Shown: positions 54,498 through 64,000 of the stretch, piece after piece | How positions within the stretch are numbered: the first letter of the stretch is position 1 | How the letters are laid out: the number at the start of each line of letters is the position of its first letter | NCBI RefSeq assembly: GCF_006874625.1 | Contig: NZ_CP030034.1 | Coordinates: forward strand, 1,364,001 to 1,428,000 | Reading direction: 5' to 3' | DNA length: 64,000 nt | Source of the DNA: Bdellovibrio sp. NC01 | GTDB taxonomy: Bacteria > Bdellovibrionota > Bdellovibrionia > Bdellovibrionales > Bdellovibrionaceae | Program-made: the position numbers and the translations under genes | The notes under the pieces: generated by a model | Told to the model about the DNA's origin: nothing | Seen by the model: the letters and a program-made list of their open reading frames with translations, nothing else | The model's database searches: none

Positions 54498-54521
54498 TGT
54501 GTCTTGTCTCAGATTCTGGGG

Positions 54522-56180
54522 CTAGAAGCCGTCTGTCGATCCTACTTTTGCTCTATCATCGTCATCAAAAGGAATCATTTCTGAAGAAGGTGATGACTTT
54601 TTAGGCATTGATGACGCAGATGCCTTTTTCATTGGCAGTACGTTGCTCTTTGCAGGTGTTGAAAAGGATTTTGGTTTTGCGACCTTTACTTCACGTTCAA
54701 CAGGGTGATGATCCACTTCGCTGCCACCAAGAACGACTTTGTTCAATTCCACTGTTAGATTTTCAGTCGTCGTTGCAAGGTTTGCGATCTCGCCGCTTGT
54801 TGCGGCGATTTCTTCAGCCGAAGCTGCATTTGATTGTGAAGATTGATCCAACTGATTCATCGCTTTGCTGATTTGTTGGATGCCGGTTGTTTGTTCAGAA
54901 CTTGCTGCTGCAATTTCGTTATTCAAATCGGAAACTTTTTTAATTGAGTTCACGATGTTTGAAAGAACAGTGCCAGACTTGTCAGCTATTTCACTGCCAC
55001 GATCAATTTGCGATACGGAGTCTTTAATCAAAGATGAGATATCTTTCGCTGAAGCCGCAGATCTTTGTGCTAGAGCGCGTACTGCTTCCGCAACGACTGC
55101 GAATCCTTTACCTTGCTCACCAGCACGAGCTGCTTCGACAGCCGCATTGAGGGCCAACAAGTTTGTTTGGAAAGCGATATCGTCAATAACAGAGATGATC
55201 TCTTCGATTTTTTTCGACGACTGTGAAATTTCCGTCATCGATTTGATCAATGTTTGAATTTCATGCTCACCAGATTCAGCAGATTCTTTTGATGAAATTG
55301 ACAATGTCGCTGCTTGTTTGGCGTTGTCCGAGTTCATTTGTACCATCGAAGTTAACTCTTCAAGGGCCGCCACTGTTTCCTCAAGAGATGCCGCTGCTTC
55401 TGTAGAAGATTGTGACAAGCTATTGCCGGCTTCATTTAATTGTTCAACCGCTGTTGCAACTTGCGCGCTAGAATTCGTCAGACGATCTGCGATCGAACCC
55501 ACCGAATTTGAGATCTTTGCAGCAATCCATAGTAAAAGAGCGCTGATGCCGAATGCGGCAAAGCAGGAAACGAGAATAAGCAGGTTAAATACCTCGCTTC
55601 TTGTTGAAGCGGCGATAACGGCTTCTTCGCTGGCTTTTTGTTGATACAATGCTGCGACGTCGCGGTTGAAGTCGCGAACCACGTTGCCATGTTTCGTAAA
55701 GTCACCTTCAAGAAGCACGATGGCTTCTTTCATTTTCGCAGGATCTTTTGTTTCTAAAAGATCTTTGATTTTATTCATTGCTGAAACAAGCTCAGGAACG
55801 GAAGCCTTGCCTTTATTGTGAATTTCGTCTTCACCAGGAATGAAGGGCGCGTCGGCATATTTTTTATAGTTATCAGAAAACTCCTTAATCGCTTCTTCAG
55901 CTGCTTTAAGTGATTTTTCGCGTTTTTCTGGATTCTCATTGTTAAGCTGTACTTCTAATGCCTTGTAGCCGAACTTATTGCGCGACTGGCGCATTTCTCC
56001 GAGGTAAAACAAATTTGGAATAACTGTTTTTTGAGCTGTCGAAAGAATATCGTTTGTACGATCAAGACCTCTCATTGCGACAGAGAATAGGATCGCAAAA
56101 CCAATAAACGGGATAATGGCTGCTATTAGCAGGCGACCTTTGATCCCTTTAAACCATGAACTCAAGAAACCGTTTTTCAT
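54522..56180 (-). CDS. Methyl-accepting chemotaxis protein 3
   Basis: 552 residues, same plan as receptor 2. Periplasmic motif [16 protein letters not shown]. Linker with [11 protein letters not shown], then [10 protein letters not shown] and tail KVGSTDGF. Confidence 0.95.
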   Translation of the reverse strand: MKNGFLSSWFKGIKGRLLIAAIIPFIGFAILFSVAMRGLDRTNDILSTAQKTVIPNLFYLGEMRQSRNKFGYKALEVQLNNENPEKREKSLKAAEEAIKEFSDNYKKYADAPFIPGEDEIHNKGKASVPELVSAMNKIKDLLETKDPAKMKEAIVLLEGDFTKHGNVVRDFNRDVAALYQQKASEEAVIAASTRSEVFNLLILVSCFAAFGISALLLWIAAKISNSVGSIADRLTNSSAQVATAVEQLNEAGNSLSQSSTEAAASLEETVAALEELTSMVQMNSDNAKQAATLSISSKESAESGEHEIQTLIKSMTEISQSSKKIEEIISVIDDIAFQTNLLALNAAVEAARAGEQGKGFAVVAEAVRALAQRSAASAKDISSLIKDSVSQIDRGSEIADKSGTVLSNIVNSIKKVSDLNNEIAAASSEQTTGIQQISKAMNQLDQSSQSNAASAEEIAATSGEIANLATTTENLTVELNKVVLGGSEVDHHPVEREVKVAKPKSFSTPAKSNVLPMKKASASSMPKKSSPSSEMIPFDDDDRAKVGSTDGF

Positions 56181-56290
56181 TTTAATAAGCTCCCATAAAA
56201 ATTTGTTTTAAAAATGTTCAACACTTCTTGATCGGTTTTTTACTGAATCTTGTTAAGGGCCAGAACGATTACAAATCAAAGGCCCTTAAA

Positions 56291-56325
56291 ATCGAAAAGG
56301 CTCCTGGACCAACCAGAAGCCTTCG
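56291..56325 (-). terminator. Intrinsic terminator after chemoreceptor 4
   Basis: AAGGCTTCTGG-TTGG-TCCAGGAGCCTT with a TTTTC tail on the minus strand. Confidence 0.8.
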
Positions 56326-56352
56326 CCTTTGTTTAACATGTTTTTGTTGAGT

Positions 56353-57951
56353 CTAGAAACCCTCAGTCGTTCCAACACGTGACTGATCGTAATGAGATGT
56401 CTTCGTTTGAGTCGCCGGAAACTTCAAAACATTTTTCGGGGCTGACTTCTTGCCTGGACTAGACTCTGCTGCAATCGCAGATTCAGTCGGGTGGTTGTCG
56501 CGACCTAAAATCACCGTATTCAATTCAACAGTTAGGTTCTGAGAAGTCATCGCCAAGTTATTGATCTCGCCACTGGTTGCAGCGATCTCTTCCGCAGAGG
56601 CCGCATTGGACTGTGACGACTGATCTAATTGATTCATCGCTTTGCTGATCTGTTGAATGCCTGTCGTTTGTTCTGAACTTGCTGCCGCGATTTCGTTGTT
56701 CAAATCAGAAACTTTTTTGATGGAGTTCACGATATTCGCAAGCACTTCGCCGCTACTGTCTGCGATGCGACTGCCGCGATCAACTTGATCGACAGAGTCT
56801 TTAATCAGCGCAGAAATATCCTTAGCTGAAGTGGCTGATCTTTGCGCCAGGGCGCGAACGGCTTCTGCCACAACTGCGAATCCTTTACCTTGTTCACCCG
56901 CACGTGCGGCCTCAACCGAAGCATTCAATGCGAGCAGATTCGTTTGGAAAGCGATGTCATCAATAACTGAAATGATCTCTTCGATTTTTTTCGAAGATTG
57001 AGAAATTTCGCTCATGGATTTGATTAACGATTTAATTTCAGATTCACCACGCTCGGCTGCTTCTTTCGAAGAAGACGATAGGGCAGCGGCTTGTTTCGCA
57101 TTATCTGAATTCATCTGCACCATCGAAGACATTTCTTCAAGGGCCGCGACGGTTTCTTCAAGTGAAGCGGCGGCTTCAGTGGATGATTGGGACAGGCTAT
57201 TGCCAGCTTCATTAAGTTGTTCTACCGAAGTGGCTACGTTGTTGCCTGCAGTTGTCAGACGACCGGCGATCGAAGCGACTGATGAAGATACTCGGTGAGC
57301 CAAGAATAAAAGAATGGCGAAAACGAAGAAGCAGGCAAGTACTGTCGTGATGATAATGTTGCGAGTTGCCGAAACAATCAGGTTTTCACCTTCTTCAGCA
57401 TAGCGTTCCGTATAGCCATTATAAACTTTCAACGCTGTTTGCGTCATCGTGTTCATAATAGAACCCAATTCCCAAAGACGTCCGTCAAGTTGTCGTTTAA
57501 CCTCTTCATAGTTTTCTGGCTTACCGGATTCTGCTAGATCCACGCACTTATTCAAAAGAGCAATGTATTCATCATAAACGGCTTTACCCTTGTCATCGCT
57601 AGCGTTGAGCTCTTCAGGCGATGGCACTTCCATGTAGGTTTTGTAACCGGCTTCGAATTCTTTGATGGCATCACGTGCAAGCTTCGCGCGAGCCATGCGT
57701 TTTTCTTCCGTCGGCATGTTCATCGCAGCCCACACTTGATAGCCATATTTATTGCGGGCTTGGCGCATTTCTCCGATACCTTGAAGGTTCGGAATCATTT
57801 CGCGATTGGCTGTTTTAAGTAAAAAACCAAGGCGATCGAAGTTCGTATGAGCGATCGTAAATACAACGGCAAAACCAATAACGGGAAGGACTGCCGCAAA
57901 TAGCAGCTTGCCCTTGATGCCACGAAACCATGTGGACAATGAGGAGTTCAT
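56353..57951 (-). CDS. Methyl-accepting chemotaxis protein 4
   Basis: 532 residues, same plan. Periplasmic motif [17 protein letters not shown]. In the tip, [15 protein letters not shown] has Ser where the others have Ala. Linker with [10 protein letters not shown] and tail RVGTTEGF. Confidence 0.95.
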   Translation of the reverse strand: MNSSLSTWFRGIKGKLLFAAVLPVIGFAVVFTIAHTNFDRLGFLLKTANREMIPNLQGIGEMRQARNKYGYQVWAAMNMPTEEKRMARAKLARDAIKEFEAGYKTYMEVPSPEELNASDDKGKAVYDEYIALLNKCVDLAESGKPENYEEVKRQLDGRLWELGSIMNTMTQTALKVYNGYTERYAEEGENLIVSATRNIIITTVLACFFVFAILLFLAHRVSSSVASIAGRLTTAGNNVATSVEQLNEAGNSLSQSSTEAAASLEETVAALEEMSSMVQMNSDNAKQAAALSSSSKEAAERGESEIKSLIKSMSEISQSSKKIEEIISVIDDIAFQTNLLALNASVEAARAGEQGKGFAVVAEAVRALAQRSATSAKDISALIKDSVDQVDRGSRIADSSGEVLANIVNSIKKVSDLNNEIAAASSEQTTGIQQISKAMNQLDQSSQSNAASAEEIAATSGEINNLAMTSQNLTVELNTVILGRDNHPTESAIAAESSPGKKSAPKNVLKFPATQTKTSHYDQSRVGTTEGF

Positions 57952-58075
57952 GAAAAGATCCTTTCAGAGGAGTGACTGAAAGAGCTTTCGGAATTTTCCA
58001 TCTCGGGAAGAGATTGGGATCCTAAATTACTTATCACGTCCACTCTGTCCGCCACTTGTGTCGTGGTCAAAAAAA

Positions 58076-58108
58076 TAAAAAACGGAGAAACTTCTCAGTT
58101 TCTCCGTT
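58076..58108 (-). terminator. Intrinsic terminator of the Glt-like operon
   Basis: Perfect 11-bp arms AACGGAGAAAC / GTTTCTCCGTT; on the minus strand followed by TTTTATTTTTTT. Lies 35 bases past the last gene. Confidence 0.9.
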
Positions 58109-58142
58109 CAATTATTTATTCGGTCTTAAATTTTTTCAGAGT

Positions 58143-58790
58143 TTATTTTACTTCAGCCAAAGAGTTGTAAGAGTCGCTGATCTTTTGCTGTCTTTCAACT
58201 TCTTTGCTCCAACGTTTAACTTCACCTTGGTAGCCTTGCTGTTTTGCTTTCCACTCTTTTTCTTCGCTTGCTAGATTACGAAGTTTGCCATTCACTTGTT
58301 CGTTTTGTTCTTTCAAGCTTTGCGCACGTGAATTCCAGATTTTCTTTTCTTCCTGCAACTGATTCATCTGCGCTTGGTAGTCAGCAACGTTAGCTTGACG
58401 TTTCTTTTGGTTTTCTTTGATCTTTGCGATCATCGCTTCGTACTCGGCAATCTTTTGATTTTCCATTTCCGTTTGCGATTTTTCGTTATTGATCAAAGCT
58501 GTGATCTCTTTTTCTTGAGATCCCACTTTTGTCATAGCTTGGTTGTTTTCTTCCATTTGGTTTTGAACTTGTTTTTGTTGGCCCTCAACCTGTGACTTGG
58601 CTTTATTCACTTCGCCCAAGTTGCCTTCAACAGTTTTCAGGTTCTTTTCGTACTCAGTAAGATTGGATTTAGAGTTGTTAAGGTTGGCTTTGATGCGCTC
58701 CAAGCCTTCTTTCGCAGAATTCTGGGCGAAAGCCGATGAACCCATCAAAAGTGCTAAAGTCATTGTTGTCATTGTTTTAGAGATTTTCAT
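58143..58790 (-). CDS. Secreted coiled-coil protein at the end of the Glt-like operon
   Basis: 215 residues: signal peptide (cleavage after SSAFA), then one long coiled coil almost to the end, rich in K, E, Q and N. No known domain. It follows the TPR gene by 16 bases and is probably co-transcribed. By place it might act as a periplasmic strut in the gliding machine, though Myxococcus has gltJ (agmX) at this point and this protein does not resemble it. Confidence 0.78.
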   Translation of the reverse strand: MKISKTMTTMTLALLMGSSAFAQNSAKEGLERIKANLNNSKSNLTEYEKNLKTVEGNLGEVNKAKSQVEGQQKQVQNQMEENNQAMTKVGSQEKEITALINNEKSQTEMENQKIAEYEAMIAKIKENQKKRQANVADYQAQMNQLQEEKKIWNSRAQSLKEQNEQVNGKLRNLASEEKEWKAKQQGYQGEVKRWSKEVERQQKISDSYNSLAEVK

Positions 58791-58806
58791 CTTGAAAGTC
58801 CTTTCC

Positions 58807-60927
58807 TTATTGTTGATCAGCCATTCCCGCTAGTGATTCTTGCGGGCACACGTTTTTCAATGAAGAACGATAGTGACCAACCTCGTCTTCCCAAACTTCA
58901 CCTTTAAATTTCCAATTCAAACTTTTTTCTTTTTGAACTTTAAGCTCTGGACGTTCTTTGTCGTTCACATCGCCACCAGCCATTTGGTAACGGATGTGTT
59001 CGCCGGCGCCAGAATAAAGTTCATACTGAAGAACATCGTTTTGATCCAAAACTTTGTTCAAGCTTGCATACATCTCTGTGAAACGAGATTGCAACGTTTT
59101 GCCAGCCGCTTGGCGAAGCACGTCTTTTTCTTTCTCGATACGAGCGATACCTTGGGCACGCAAGTTCTTGATCGATGTACGAGCTTTGTTAGCGATATGG
59201 TACTGGATACGATAGCTTAAAAGTTTCTTTTCAGCAGTTTGTACAGCTTGGACTGCACCTTCAGAAGGGCTATTGCCTGCGATTCTACGTTTCGCATCCA
59301 AAAGCTCTTTGTTCGCTGCATTTTGTTTCGCCAAAAGTTCGCGTTCCATTTTAATCAAATTCAACGCGATACGATTGAACTTACCAATTTCATCTTCGTA
59401 GTTATTAATTTGTTTTTGCACGCTCATGTAAGCCGGGTGGCGAGCTAACTCCACGATGAAAGATCTTGGCAGACCATCTACTTCTTTCAAGTCTGAATTT
59501 CTAATCCAGCTCTTAACAGTGTCGTAGTAATTGATGTTCGACTTATGAGACGCATTGTAAGCTTCCAATTTCTTTTTCCATGGGCCATATTTTTGGCGCA
59601 TTTCATTAAGCACTTGAGCGCCGTCACCGTATTGGCAAAGGTTCAAGTAACCCACTGTGCGCACAACATAAGACTCAGGCACGAAAGCGTTTTTAAAGAA
59701 GTCTGTGTGAAGCGAGAACATGTTACCCGCAGCACCTTCATAGTCTTCACCCAAGATTTGAGTCCAAGCACTTTCAATCATCGCTTGCAACCAAAGTGGG
59801 TTGGACTTATCAACCTTCAAGTAAGATTGGAACGCATCTTTATACTGACTTTTTTGGAATTGCATACGAGCCAAAGTCAAAGCACCTACAGAACGAATCT
59901 GAGCTGTTTTGTCTGGTTCAGTAATTTGCATCAATTTTTCTAAAGAGATAATCGCTTCATCGACTTTACCTTGACGGTAACTCAATAAAGAATTCAGCAT
60001 CAAAGCCTCTGGATAACGGGGAGACTGCTCTGAAATATAGATCAACGCATCTTCAACCATACCCAACTGATTTGTTTCTGAATAATATTTTGCACGAGTC
60101 AATTGATAGTCATCGTTCTTAGTCACATCCAACTCGTACTTTGTAACCAATGGGTCAATCAAAGCGATGTCAGAGTGCTCAAGCACGTTGATATTTTTAA
60201 CCAAAGCTTCAGTGGCACGTTGTTGCCATTCTTTTGCTTTAGTTTCTTTTGCCACTTGGATCATGTATTCGCGGAATTCAGAATTCAGACCCATGCCTTT
60301 CGCAGTTTGTGCATAGTTATACAATGCTTCAATGCGATGTTCTGGATCGTCCATCAATTCAGCAAATAAACCCATCGCAAGTTCGTACTTCTTTTGGATT
60401 TCCAAAAAGATCATCGCTTGCAAAAGTTTATAGTCGTTAGGACCCATCTCGTCCATTTTCGCAAGCGTCACTTGCGGCTCTTTAGTTACTGGAGCTGGAA
60501 CGGGATTTAGGATCTTAATGTCTGGAATTTTGCTGAACGCTTCAGCGCTTGTGAACTGTTTTGGTGCTGCAACAGTCGCGTTGTACGCTTGTGTCGTCAA
60601 CAACATCGCAGGCACTGGCTGATGCTTTTTAACTTCGCTGACATTCACTTCACGAGAAGCGGGTAGTCGAAGCGGGCTTAAAGTAGCCGCTTCGACTTCG
60701 CGTTCTTCGCCAAGATCCAGTACAGGAATGCTTTTTACTTTATAAACTTCTACTTTACCCTTAACGACTTTACGTTGGTAAACATCGAAAGTGGGAACAA
60801 GACTTGTTTTAACTTTCAAGCTTGCCGCCGCTGGACGACCTTGCTTTTTTACTGTCAAAGCAGGATCAGCCCACGCAGTCGCGCAAAGCAAAGATAAAGG
60901 TAATAACAAACTCATTGGCTTTAACAT
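58807..60927 (-). CDS. Exported TPR-like protein (GltI/AgmK-like position)
   Basis: 706-residue exported protein with signal peptide (ends ATAWA). From about residue 150 helical repeats of TPR type (EIQKKYELAMGLFAELMDDPEHRIEALYNYA..., repeated pattern). The last 200 residues form coiled coils with the segment ELLDAKRRIAGNSPSEG. Position after an OMP_myx-like barrel and a FHA/AgmX-type gene parallels gltI (agmK), but it is far shorter than Myxococcus AgmK. Function in envelope transport of gliding complexes is inferred. Confidence 0.8.
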   Translation of the reverse strand: MLKPMSLLLPLSLLCATAWADPALTVKKQGRPAAASLKVKTSLVPTFDVYQRKVVKGKVEVYKVKSIPVLDLGEEREVEAATLSPLRLPASREVNVSEVKKHQPVPAMLLTTQAYNATVAAPKQFTSAEAFSKIPDIKILNPVPAPVTKEPQVTLAKMDEMGPNDYKLLQAMIFLEIQKKYELAMGLFAELMDDPEHRIEALYNYAQTAKGMGLNSEFREYMIQVAKETKAKEWQQRATEALVKNINVLEHSDIALIDPLVTKYELDVTKNDDYQLTRAKYYSETNQLGMVEDALIYISEQSPRYPEALMLNSLLSYRQGKVDEAIISLEKLMQITEPDKTAQIRSVGALTLARMQFQKSQYKDAFQSYLKVDKSNPLWLQAMIESAWTQILGEDYEGAAGNMFSLHTDFFKNAFVPESYVVRTVGYLNLCQYGDGAQVLNEMRQKYGPWKKKLEAYNASHKSNINYYDTVKSWIRNSDLKEVDGLPRSFIVELARHPAYMSVQKQINNYEDEIGKFNRIALNLIKMERELLAKQNAANKELLDAKRRIAGNSPSEGAVQAVQTAEKKLLSYRIQYHIANKARTSIKNLRAQGIARIEKEKDVLRQAAGKTLQSRFTEMYASLNKVLDQNDVLQYELYSGAGEHIRYQMAGGDVNDKERPELKVQKEKSLNWKFKGEVWEDEVGHYRSSLKNVCPQESLAGMADQQ

Positions 60928-60949
60928 AAAACCCCCGCCCTGGAGAAAA

Positions 60950-61711
60950 CTAGTGCCAATATGTTAGACCGAACATCAATGAAGTATCGTTGATCGTCTT
61001 AGAACCTAGAGTGTTCGCGCCAGCTGTACCACCACCAGGAAGTGCTGAACCTGGAGTATAGTATTTCGCCTGATCTTGGTTCGACCATGTGTTGTTTAAG
61101 TCAACACGAACCGCAAAGTGTTCAGAGAAGAAAATCTGTTGGAAAATACCAAGCTTCACACCAAAAGCATTTTTTGATTCATTGCCTGTGTTCTTAGCAA
61201 TTTCGTAGTTCACGCTACCAACACCCAATGACAGACCCATATCGAAATAGATGATGGATTTATCCATGAAGGACATTTTTGCGTAGAACGGAACGAAAGT
61301 TCCTGACAAAAAATAAGATGACTTAAAGATATTGTGATCCGGAATCGCACCGTATTGAGTGACGAATTGGTCAACCGCATCGTTATCTTTCATGTTGGCG
61401 CTGTTGTAGTTTGCTTCCACACCCCAACGCTCATTGAAGAAATAACCGAAGCTTGCACCAAAGATTGAACCTGTGCTGTACGGATCGTTAAAAGGAATAC
61501 CGCCTTCAGCAGTTAGATAAAAGCGTTCTGCTTTTACGTAACGGCGATTTTGTACGACGCTGAAATCGTCGTCTTTTGCAGCCCAATACTTTTGCTCAAG
61601 TTTCTTGATATCAAGTTTGTCGCTGCCGCGTTGTTCTGCTTGCTTGTCACCTTGTTGTGCTAACGCTGATGAAGCCATCAAGATGATCGTTAGAAATGCT
61701 TTCTTAAACAC
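60950..61711 (-). CDS. Outer membrane beta-barrel protein (GltH-like)
   Basis: 253 residues; GTG start with GGGGG upstream; signal peptide. Strands such as FYLTAEGGIPFNDPYSTGSIFGASFGYFF and a final SLMFGLTYWH with aromatic end typical of outer membrane barrels. Fits the barrel family found with AgmX-type genes in myxobacteria and Bdellovibrio. Confidence 0.82.
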   Translation of the reverse strand: MFKKAFLTIILMASSALAQQGDKQAEQRGSDKLDIKKLEQKYWAAKDDDFSVVQNRRYVKAERFYLTAEGGIPFNDPYSTGSIFGASFGYFFNERWGVEANYNSANMKDNDAVDQFVTQYGAIPDHNIFKSSYFLSGTFVPFYAKMSFMDKSIIYFDMGLSLGVGSVNYEIAKNTGNESKNAFGVKLGIFQQIFFSEHFAVRVDLNNTWSNQDQAKYYTPGSALPGGGTAGANTLGSKTINDTSLMFGLTYWH

Positions 61712-61728
61712 GAATTACCCCCGTCGTA

Positions 61729-63186
61729 TTAGTTTGTACTCTTGAACAAAAATGGATACGTTACCAGCACTCGAGTCCCACCCTGTGGAGTAGGGAACTT
61801 CCATGCCGCAACCCTATTCAATATACATCCCTCAACGGTTGCGTTCTTAAGTGTTGTGTCTCCGATTAACTGTTGTTCCACTTGGCCCGTTGGACCGATC
61901 GTGAATTTCACAGCAACTTTACCGAACAAATCTGGATTCGCACTCAATTGTCTTTCATAACAATAAAGGATCTGACCCAATTTAGATTTAATGTACTGAG
62001 CGATAACCTCACGGTCCAAACCGCCCGTAATTTCTGATTCCTCTTCGATCAAGCCAACGCCACCGCTACCAGTGCCACCAGCTGCAAGGCCACCCATACC
62101 AGCAGCGTTTTTACCGCCACCGCGACCGTTCGTAGAAATCATCACGCCACTGCCGTTACCTGCAGCACCCCAGTCACGACCAGAACGTTCCATGCTGCCG
62201 ACTGCAGCCAAGGCACGACCTGAAGGACCCGAACCTGCTTTCACGCCATTTGCGAAAATCACGTTGTTAGATTTTGCACCTTGCGCAGAAACTTTGCCGA
62301 TCAATTGCGAAATACGACCGTTCGAAATCGATTTCATCATGTTCGCCAATTTACCGCCGCCACCACCTGTTGGCATTTCTGCCTTAGGACCTGCAGCAGG
62401 AGCCGCTTGCACTGCCACTTGCGCAGGTTTTGCAGCTTCAGCTTTTTTACGCTTAGGTTTGATTTCAGTTTTAACAATAATTTTTTGCGCCACTTTTGGT
62501 GGAGCCTCTGCCACAAGGTGGTTCGACTTCGGAGAGAAGATCGCCAGTGTAATGAAGAAAGCCGCAGCTCCCAACATCAACACCACACCTTTTTTAGAGT
62601 CTTCATCAACCAATTGACTTGGAGAGAAGCGTGCAAGTCTTGCAGCATCTTCCAAAGACAATGTTCTTTGGCTGACTTCAAGATCGCCAACCATTTGGCG
62701 GTGCCATTCCGGAGACGGCACACATGCGATCTTTTCAGAGCTCAATGCAGGTTGGAATTTTTTATTCAAAGGAAGGATCTTCGTTTGAATAACAACACCA
62801 GCTTGTTTCACCATGAACAATTGGAATTGTTTGCCAAGTTCTTGTGATTCACGGCCTGCTTTTTCAAGGCGCATGTAAAGATCGACTTCTCTTTTCACCG
62901 GAGTGAAAGAAAGAGTGCAATCTTCTAACTCAAGCACTTGATCTTTATTCAATGACAAAGCAGGGGAACCAGAGGCTTTTGCGCTTGTCATAAGATCCAT
63001 ATTTACGTACCACCACTGGTTGTCACGGAATTCAAAAAGACCTTGAATGCCTTTTGTACCAGGAGCGATCGAGATCACATCGGCATCGCGAGATGAACCG
63101 AATGTTTGTGTATTATTTGTTGAACGCAACTTCCAAGTTTTTGCAGTCCCGTTCTTAAGAGACTGACGTACAATTAACGTGAGCAT
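61729..63186 (-). CDS. FHA-like / TonB-like (AgmX/PglI C-terminal) protein, GltG-like
   Basis: 485 residues. N-terminal FHA-like domain (about 1-105; QTFGSSRDADVISIAPGTKG), a single membrane helix (about 203-221; VVLMLGAAAFFITLAIFS), a long Lys/Pro- and Gly-rich periplasmic span, and a C-terminal AgmX/PglI-type domain (about 385-485) with QILYCYERQLSANPDLFGKV and VAAWKFPTPQGGTRVLVTYPF. Same domain order as Myxococcus GltG. Likely couples inner membrane motor to outer membrane parts. Ribosome site GAGGTG. Confidence 0.88.
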   Translation of the reverse strand: MLTLIVRQSLKNGTAKTWKLRSTNNTQTFGSSRDADVISIAPGTKGIQGLFEFRDNQWWYVNMDLMTSAKASGSPALSLNKDQVLELEDCTLSFTPVKREVDLYMRLEKAGRESQELGKQFQLFMVKQAGVVIQTKILPLNKKFQPALSSEKIACVPSPEWHRQMVGDLEVSQRTLSLEDAARLARFSPSQLVDEDSKKGVVLMLGAAAFFITLAIFSPKSNHLVAEAPPKVAQKIIVKTEIKPKRKKAEAAKPAQVAVQAAPAAGPKAEMPTGGGGGKLANMMKSISNGRISQLIGKVSAQGAKSNNVIFANGVKAGSGPSGRALAAVGSMERSGRDWGAAGNGSGVMISTNGRGGGKNAAGMGGLAAGGTGSGGVGLIEEESEITGGLDREVIAQYIKSKLGQILYCYERQLSANPDLFGKVAVKFTIGPTGQVEQQLIGDTTLKNATVEGCILNRVAAWKFPTPQGGTRVLVTYPFLFKSTN

Positions 63187-63203
63187 GTAACACCTCGTGT
63201 GTT

Positions 63204-63452
63204 CTAGTTATTCAGGTACAAAGCAGATTCGCGAATACGGCCATCCATATCCTTCTGCACGTCATAAAGAGGCATAAATTTAATCCCTCTTTTTTGCACA
63301 AGGTAGGCACCGTCAGGATTACGAATCGTACCCTTGAGGTTCATGTCACCAAAATTTACTTCTTGGACTTTACGGACTGTTCTTGTTTTGGCAAAGCCAG
63401 TCGCAGTTCCCAAGAGAATGAAAGCGATCATCGCCGAGATGAAAGTTTTCAC
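63204..63452 (-). CDS. Small secreted protein (GltF-like position)
   Basis: 82 residues, GTG start after GGAGGG; signal peptide (MKTFISAMIAFILLGTATGFA). Mature part KTRTVRKVQEVNFGDMNLKG and KRGIKFMPLYDVQKDMDGRIRES. Position between a TPR gene and the GltG-like gene is that of gltF. No known domain. Confidence 0.72.
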   Translation of the reverse strand: MKTFISAMIAFILLGTATGFAKTRTVRKVQEVNFGDMNLKGTIRNPDGAYLVQKRGIKFMPLYDVQKDMDGRIRESALYLNN

Positions 63453-63466
63453 CTGTACCCTCCATA

Positions 63467-64000
63467 CTACAAGTCTCCTGAGATTACGTTCTGACCGACT
63501 TTGTTTTGATTTTTCAAATACTGTATTTTCTTACCTAACCAATCTCTCAAATCCATTTGCGAGCTTGCTTTGAACGCTTTTTCATAAGAGTCCAAGGCAA
63601 GAGTTGGGCTTCCTTTGTAAGTCTCAAAGATATGAGCTTGTTCTAGAAGGAAGTCGACATTGTCTTTCTTACCACCCAACAAATCTTTCAGAGTGCTGAG
63701 AGCTTTATCGACTTCACCTTTCTGAGCATAGGCTTCGCTCATCAAGGTTCCCACATTGAAAGTATACAACTGTTCTTTATTCAGAGAAGATAATTTTTCA
63801 ATTGCTCTAGTAAAATCTCCCTCTGAGAAAGCCTTCACGCCAGCGAAAGTTTGCATTTCTGTCGAAGGCATTTGCATGTCCAAAACTTTTTCGAAAAATT
63901 GCATTGCTGCATTCAAGCCATCGTCTTTATAAATCAAGCGTGCTTTTTGATATACGAATGGAGCTGCTTCAGGTTGAAGCTTCAATGCGGCTTCAATCAT
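63467..64000 (-). CDS. TPR protein (GltE/AglT-like position), partial
   Basis: Only the C-terminal 177 residues are in the window; the gene continues beyond the right edge. At least four TPR-type helix pairs (EAALKLQPEAAPFVYQKARLIYKDDGL and later repeats). First gene seen of the Glt-like run; gltE/AglT in Myxococcus is a TPR lipoprotein. The N-terminus, needed to prove a lipobox, is outside. Confidence 0.75.
   Translation of the reverse strand: MIEAALKLQPEAAPFVYQKARLIYKDDGLNAAMQFFEKVLDMQMPSTEMQTFAGVKAFSEGDFTRAIEKLSSLNKEQLYTFNVGTLMSEAYAQKGEVDKALSTLKDLLGGKKDNVDFLLEQAHIFETYKGSPTLALDSYEKAFKASSQMDLRDWLGKKIQYLKNQNKVGQNVISGDL

Noticed and set aside
62281-62847. 188-codon plus-strand frame opposite the GltG-like gene
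   Set aside because: Antisense to a low-complexity Gly/Lys-rich coding region; His/Arg/Cys/Phe-rich product without domain.

Overview
The window looks like chromosomal DNA from a predatory bacterium of the Bdellovibrio group (Bdellovibrionota). This is inferred from the gene mix. It has a short flagellin with only the conserved ends, a run of four chemoreceptors, and a row of genes laid out like the gltE-F-G-H-I part of the Myxococcus gliding machine. It also has many secreted proteases of papain and subtilisin type, cyclic-di-GMP proteins, and housekeeping genes (purA, holA, lptE, rpsT, murJ, rlmE, ilvE). No insertion sequence, prophage, CRISPR array or conjugative gene was seen.

Layout. 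0-7 kb: flagellin, MDR-family oxidoreductase, TolC-like protein, STAS protein, a secreted lysozyme-like protein and a DEAD-box helicase with an RGG-rich tail. 7-7.5 kb: a structured, T-rich non-coding stretch. 7.5-16.7 kb: ABC-F ATPase, hydrolase, a polyamine ABC transporter (potD head-to-head with potA-potB-potC), an MFS protein, rlmE and a pseudouridine synthase. 16.8-34.3 kb: MarR regulator, HD hydrolase, two papain-like and two subtilisin-like proteases, GGDEF cyclase, Rieske/FAD reductase, PPK2, small metabolic enzymes, ilvE and solute-binding protein. 34.5-37.5 kb: an ArsR/SRPBCC/VOC group with one frameshifted member. 37.5-43 kb: two tRNA genes, radical SAM protein, a TrxR-like/LysR divergent pair, an outer membrane protein, and a two-gene operon (DUF3224 protein plus deaminase) with a decayed chimeric copy nearby. 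43-51 kb: purA, a SerA-like/class V aminotransferase operon, lptE-holA, PilZ, rpsT and murJ. 51-58 kb: four tandem chemoreceptors. 58-64 kb: the Glt-like envelope operon, running off the right edge.

The genes fit a motile hunter: flagellin and chemoreceptors for swimming, a Glt-like trans-envelope complex for surface movement, secreted proteases and a lysozyme-like enzyme for prey digestion, and polyamine uptake for using prey contents.

The most notable observations are these. The four chemoreceptors share a C-terminal tail, [KR][VL]G[ST]x[DEQ]GF. A 192-nt chimeric pseudogene joins the two ends of a duplicated operon. A symmetric 32-bp dyad lies at the ArsR gene start. Nested inverted repeats lie in the helicase leader. 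Three intergenic GC-rich palindromic islands look alike in architecture but not in sequence. Starts were re-chosen from Shine-Dalgarno spacing and signal peptides where the longest frame was clearly over-extended.
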